DNA of 7,357 bases from SSC4 sp964642445 (GTDB taxonomy: Bacteria; Chloroflexota; Anaerolineae; SSC4; Amarolineaceae): contig CAZXQZ010000212.1 of assembly GCA_964642445.1 (NCBI GenBank), positions 1 to 7,357 on the forward strand, written 5' to 3'. Positions 6,117 to 7,357 of the stretch are shown piece by piece. Position 1 is the stretch's first letter. Every line of letters starts with the position of its first letter. The notes beneath the pieces are model-generated. The model searched no databases and was not told the DNA's origin. It was given only the letters and a program-made list of their open reading frames with translations. The translations under genes and the position numbers were made by a program.

Positions 6117-7357
6117 TCACACTTTCCGGAACTCGCCGTCGATCACATCTTCATCGCTGCCCGGCGCTGCGCCACCATCGCCTGGTCCTGGCTGTGGACC
6201 GGGCTGGCCACCCGCCGCTTGCTGCATGCGGGTACCCACCTGCTGCCAGGTTTGCATCAGGTCGTCGGTTGTACTGCGCATGAGGGCGGCATCACTGCCC
6301 TGCAGGGCCGAGCGCACGGCCGCAATCTTGCCCTCGAGCAGCGACTTGTCGTCCGATGCAATGTGCTCACTCGACTCACGTACGAATTTTTCGACCTGGT
6401 AGGCGGCACTGTCGGCGTGATTGCGCGCCTCGACCTCATCTTTGCGCCGTTGGTCTTCGGCCCGAAAGCGTTCCGAATCCTTGACCATGCGGTCGATCTC
6501 GCCCTGGCTGAGACCGCTAGAGGCAGTAATGCGGATCGCCTGCTCGCGCGCCGTGGCTTTGTCCTTGGCGGACACGTGCAAGATGCCGTCGGCATCGATG
6601 TCGAACGTAACCTCGATCTGGGGCATACCGCGTGGAGCGGGTGGAATACCGTCCAGGATGAAATTGCCCAGCATCTTGTTGTCACCCGCCATCGGGCGCT
6701 CACCCTGGAACACCTTGATGTCGACACTGGTCTGCATGTCCGAAGCTGTCGAAAAGATCTGGCTCTTCTTCGTCGGAATCGTCGAGTTGCGCTCGATCAG
6801 CGGCGTCATCACCCCACCCAGGGTCTCGATGCCCAGGGTCAGCGGGGTGACGTCGAGCAGCAGCACATCCTTGACGTCGCCTCTGAGCACGCCGGCCTGG
6901 ATGGCGGCACCCAGTGCCACCACTTCATCCGGGTTGACGCCCTTGTGCGGCTCCTTGCCAAACAGTTTACGCACCGCTTCCTGCACGGCCGGCATACGCG
7001 TCATGCCACCAACCAAGACGACCTCGTCGATGTCGGCGACGGTGAGTTTGGCATCTTCAAGTGCGCGCTTGACCGGGCCGAGGGTGCGCTGAATGAGACT
7101 TTCGGTCAGCTGCTCCAGTTTGGCGCGCGAGAGCACCATGGACATGTGTTTGGGGCCGCTGGCATCGGCGGTGATGAACGGCAGGTTGATCTCGGTCTGC
7201 ATGACGGTCGAGAGCTCGATCTTTGCCTTTTCGGCCGCTTCCTTCAGACGCTGCAGCGCCATGCGGTCCTGGCGCAGGTCGATGCCCTGCTCCTTGCGGA
7301 ACTCGTCGGCAATCCAGTCGATAATGACCTGGTCGAAGTCATCACCCCCCAGGAAGG
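6117..7357 (-). CDS. dnaK: Molecular chaperone DnaK (Hsp70), C-terminal two thirds (truncated by window edge)
   Basis: ATP-driven chaperone that binds exposed hydrophobic peptides together with DnaJ and GrpE. The frame is open to the right edge, giving 412 residues after two leftover bases; an internal ATG at 7262 is not the start because the preceding 31 codons (LGGDDFDQ..., RKEQGIDLRQDR) are conserved Hsp70 sequence. About 195 N-terminal residues, with the first phosphate loop, are missing. In the visible part: KEAAEKAKIELS, the ATPase-domain motif LVGGMTRMP (114-122), the interdomain linker DVLLLDVTPLTLGIE (163-177), the substrate-binding beta sandwich (to about residue 275, with RGMPQIEVTFDIDADGILHV), the helical lid, and a Gly/Pro-rich tail ending DEDVIDGEFRKV, the usual bacterial DnaK C-terminus. 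No dnaJ or grpE follows; an acetyltransferase with its own promoter lies downstream. Confidence 0.98.
   Translation of the reverse strand, partial: FLGGDDFDQVIIDWIADEFRKEQGIDLRQDRMALQRLKEAAEKAKIELSTVMQTEINLPFITADASGPKHMSMVLSRAKLEQLTESLIQRTLGPVKRALEDAKLTVADIDEVVLVGGMTRMPAVQEAVRKLFGKEPHKGVNPDEVVALGAAIQAGVLRGDVKDVLLLDVTPLTLGIETLGGVMTPLIERNSTIPTKKSQIFSTASDMQTSVDIKVFQGERPMAGDNKMLGNFILDGIPPAPRGMPQIEVTFDIDADGILHVSAKDKATAREQAIRITASSGLSQGEIDRMVKDSERFRAEDQRRKDEVEARNHADSAAYQVEKFVRESSEHIASDDKSLLEGKIAAVRSALQGSDAALMRSTTDDLMQTWQQVGTRMQQAAGGQPGPQPGPGDGGAAPGSDEDVIDGEFRKV

Overview
The window is a GC-rich bacterial chromosome segment in which every recognisable gene lies on the minus strand. The style suggests a member of the Chloroflexota: GC-rich codon use, a Pro/Thr-rich membrane protein ending in an SH3b domain, a penicillin-acylase-family protein, and an AT-rich heptamer tract in a GC-rich intergenic region. 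This assignment is inference; no rRNA or other phylogenetic marker apart from part of DnaK is present.

Reading in the direction of transcription, from high to low coordinates, the window opens inside dnaK. About 412 C-terminal codons are present and the N-terminal part lies beyond the right edge. A 136-bp intergenic gap follows (5981-6116). It holds a short tandem heptamer tract touching the dnaK stop codon, a GC hairpin that may be the dnaK terminator, and a sigma70-type promoter whose two boxes are overlapped by a 7-bp inverted repeat. That promoter serves a two-domain GNAT acetyltransferase gene.

After the acetyltransferase, a near-consensus sigma70 promoter (TTGACA, 18 bp, TATACT at 4921-4950) starts what looks like a four-gene operon with gaps of only 48, 37 and 18 bp. 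The genes are: (1) an unrecognised three-TM protein with a coiled coil and a C-terminal SH3b domain; (2) a canonical glucose-1-phosphate adenylyltransferase, GlgC; (3) a second GlgC-like protein; and (4) the start of a membrane-anchored penicillin-acylase-type Ntn hydrolase that runs off the left edge.

The most interesting feature is the glgC pair. The upstream copy has the complete ATP/phosphate loop (GGEGTRL...RAKP). The downstream copy reads GGESPAL...RAEP, so it has lost both the Arg and the Lys known to be needed for catalysis in the ADP-glucose pyrophosphorylase family, while keeping the metal-binding Asp and the glucose-1-phosphate site. This is the kind of change that separates catalytic from regulatory subunits in plant ADP-glucose pyrophosphorylase and resembles the logic of Firmicutes GlgC/GlgD. 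A two-subunit, allosterically tuned enzyme for glycogen synthesis is a reasonable hypothesis. Why it should be co-transcribed with an SH3b membrane protein and an acylase is unclear.

There is no stretch over 300 bp without a gene. No tRNA, rRNA, CRISPR, insertion sequence or phage feature was seen.
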